Part shown: piece after piece, positions 33,342-34,208 of the stretch
Numbering within the stretch: the first letter of the stretch is position 1
Layout: the number at the start of each line of letters is the position of its first letter
Source of the DNA: Sciscionella marina DSM 45152
Lineage (GTDB): Bacteria > Actinomycetota > Actinomycetes > Mycobacteriales > Pseudonocardiaceae
Assembly (NCBI RefSeq): GCF_000379465.1
Contig: NZ_KB905413.1
Coordinates: 167-34,374 of the forward strand
Length of the DNA: 34,208 nucleotides
Direction of reading: 5' to 3'
Made by a program: the position numbers and the translations under genes
The notes under the pieces: generated by a model
The model's database searches: none
What the model was told of the DNA's origin: nothing
What the model saw: only the letters and a program-made list of their open reading frames with translations

Positions 33342-34208
33342 GGGTTGTGTCCGGCAGTGTGGTGTGCCAGCAGCGCATGTGGGTGTTGAGCGTGTCGTGG
33401 CTGGGAAGAGGGTGGTCACCGCGTGATCCTTCGAAGCGACCAAGCTATGAAGGAGGAAGTTCACGCGATGACCGATATCGAGCGTATCGAGCCGGGCAAG
33501 CTGCTGTCTGATCAACTTGCCGGGGCGGAGCCGGATCTGCTGCGGGAGATGCTGGGCTCGTTCATCCAGACGATCATGGGAGCCGAAGCTGACGCGCTCT
33601 GTGGTGCTGACTACGGGCAACGCGGCAGCGAGCGGGTCAACGCCCGCAACGGCTACCGCCACCGCGACTTCGACACGAGGATGGGAACGATCGAGGTAGC
33701 GATCCCGAAACTGCGGTCCGGCAGCTATTTCCCGGATTGGCTGCTGGAACGCCGCGAACGCGCCGAACGAGCCCTGACCAGCGTCGTGGCCACGTGTTGT
33801 CTGCTGGGAGTCTCGCCGGGGCGGATGGAGAAACTCGTGGAGTCCCTCGGTGTCACGAGCCTGTCGAAATCGCAGGTCTCGACCATGGCCCAAGACCTCG
33901 ACGAACAGGTTGAAACGTTCCGCACCCGACCGCTCGACGCTGGGCCGTATGCGTTCGTGGCCGCCGACGCCTTGGTGCTCAAGGTGCCAGAGAACGGGCG
34001 GGTGATCAATGTGCACTGCCTGGTCGCGACCGGGGTCAACGCCGAGGGCTACCGCGAGATCCTCGGCCTGCAGGTCGCTTCGGGTCAGGACGGGGCCGGC
34101 TGGTTGGCGTTCTTCCGCGACCTCGTCGCCCGCGGACTTACCGGGGTCCAGTTGGTCACCAGTGATGCGCACGCCGGGTTGGTTACCGCGATCGGCGCCA
34201 CCCTGCCC
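33342..34208 (+). mobile_element. IS256-family insertion sequence, left part (runs off the window)
   Basis: The likely left end begins with GGGTTGTGTCCGGCAGTGTG at 33342, about 126 bp before the transposase start, which is a normal distance for this family. The right end lies beyond the window, so inverted repeats and target duplication cannot be checked. The end is assigned by its resemblance to IS256-type termini and by position. Confidence 0.6.
33468..34208 (+). CDS. IS256-family transposase, 3' end outside the window
   Basis: The frame stays open from ATG 33468 to the window end (247 residues seen; intact relatives have about 410-430). The N-terminus is LLREMLGSFIQTIMGAEADA with CGADYGQRGSERVNARNGYR, the classic IS256 entry. 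IPKLRSGSYFPDWLLERRER and VSTMAQDLDEQVETFRTRPL follow. The first catalytic Asp is in YAFVAADALVLKV and the second in LVTSDAHAG; the third acidic residue would lie outside. AGGAGG (33451-33456) supports ATG 33468 over ATG 33447. It belongs to a different subgroup from the relic at 145-496. No disruption is visible, so the element could be active. Confidence 0.9.
   Translation, partial: MTDIERIEPGKLLSDQLAGAEPDLLREMLGSFIQTIMGAEADALCGADYGQRGSERVNARNGYRHRDFDTRMGTIEVAIPKLRSGSYFPDWLLERRERAERALTSVVATCCLLGVSPGRMEKLVESLGVTSLSKSQVSTMAQDLDEQVETFRTRPLDAGPYAFVAADALVLKVPENGRVINVHCLVATGVNAEGYREILGLQVASGQDGAGWLAFFRDLVARGLTGVQLVTSDAHAGLVTAIGATLP

Noticed and set aside
33168-34172. A 334-codon minus-strand frame under the right transposase
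   Set aside because: It is antisense to the clear IS256 transposase and shows no family motifs.
1-34208. CRISPR arrays, tRNA and rRNA genes
   Set aside because: No regularly spaced repeats and no tRNA T-loop or rRNA-like stretch were found on reading both strands.

Overview
The window is GC-rich DNA with many GTG starts, 4-base start/stop overlaps and several probable leaderless promoters. This points to an actinomycete, probably a Pseudonocardiaceae-type soil organism; no 16S rRNA or tRNA gene was seen to confirm it. It reads as an accessory catabolic region: three separately regulated degradation modules, bounded at both ends by IS256-family transposase sequence and containing several gene scars.

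Left module (625-10299, all minus strand, transcribed leftward from about 10370): a DmpA-type P1 peptidase, a Tat/lipoprotein solute-binding protein, two ABC permeases, two ABC ATPases, a second Thr-type P1 peptidase, a YtcJ-like amidohydrolase and a TetR regulator. It looks like a system for importing and hydrolysing an unusual peptide or amide. The first permease gene carries a single-base frameshift as given. The stretch 10370-13195 holds a decayed coding region, a polytopic membrane protein, an integrase scar and a frameshifted TetR gene.

Middle module (13195-24977): RibBA and a MarR regulator face leftward. A six-gene rightward run encodes a flavin reductase, an Ldh-type dehydrogenase, an SsuD-like flavin monooxygenase, an acyl-CoA synthetase, a diverged HMG-CoA-lyase-like protein and a TcuA-like FAD dehydrogenase. 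Then come a convergent MmgE/PrpD gene, a NIPSNAP gene and a secreted alpha/beta hydrolase of lower GC. RibBA probably supplies flavin for the monooxygenase. Four places carry an AGCAT(G/A)CT element laid over a promoter, and at three of them the -10 hexamer sits exactly 6 nt before the ATG. I propose this as one regulon under the MarR protein.

Right module (25468-32875): an IclR regulator diverges from an operon of an isocitrate-lyase/PEP-mutase-family lyase, split aconitase-type large and small subunits, a PrpF-family isomerase, an MFS transporter and a second MmgE/PrpD protein. A perfect 24-bp inverted repeat lies between them. The four enzymes match the end of Eubacterium barkeri nicotinate fermentation (3-methylitaconate isomerase, dimethylmaleate hydratase, dimethylmalate lyase), but sit here in an apparently aerobic actinomycete without a nearby B12 mutase.

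The most interesting signals are the leaderless MarR-type regulon, the dimethylmaleate-like operon, and the lyase homologue that lacks most canonical metal and catalytic residues.
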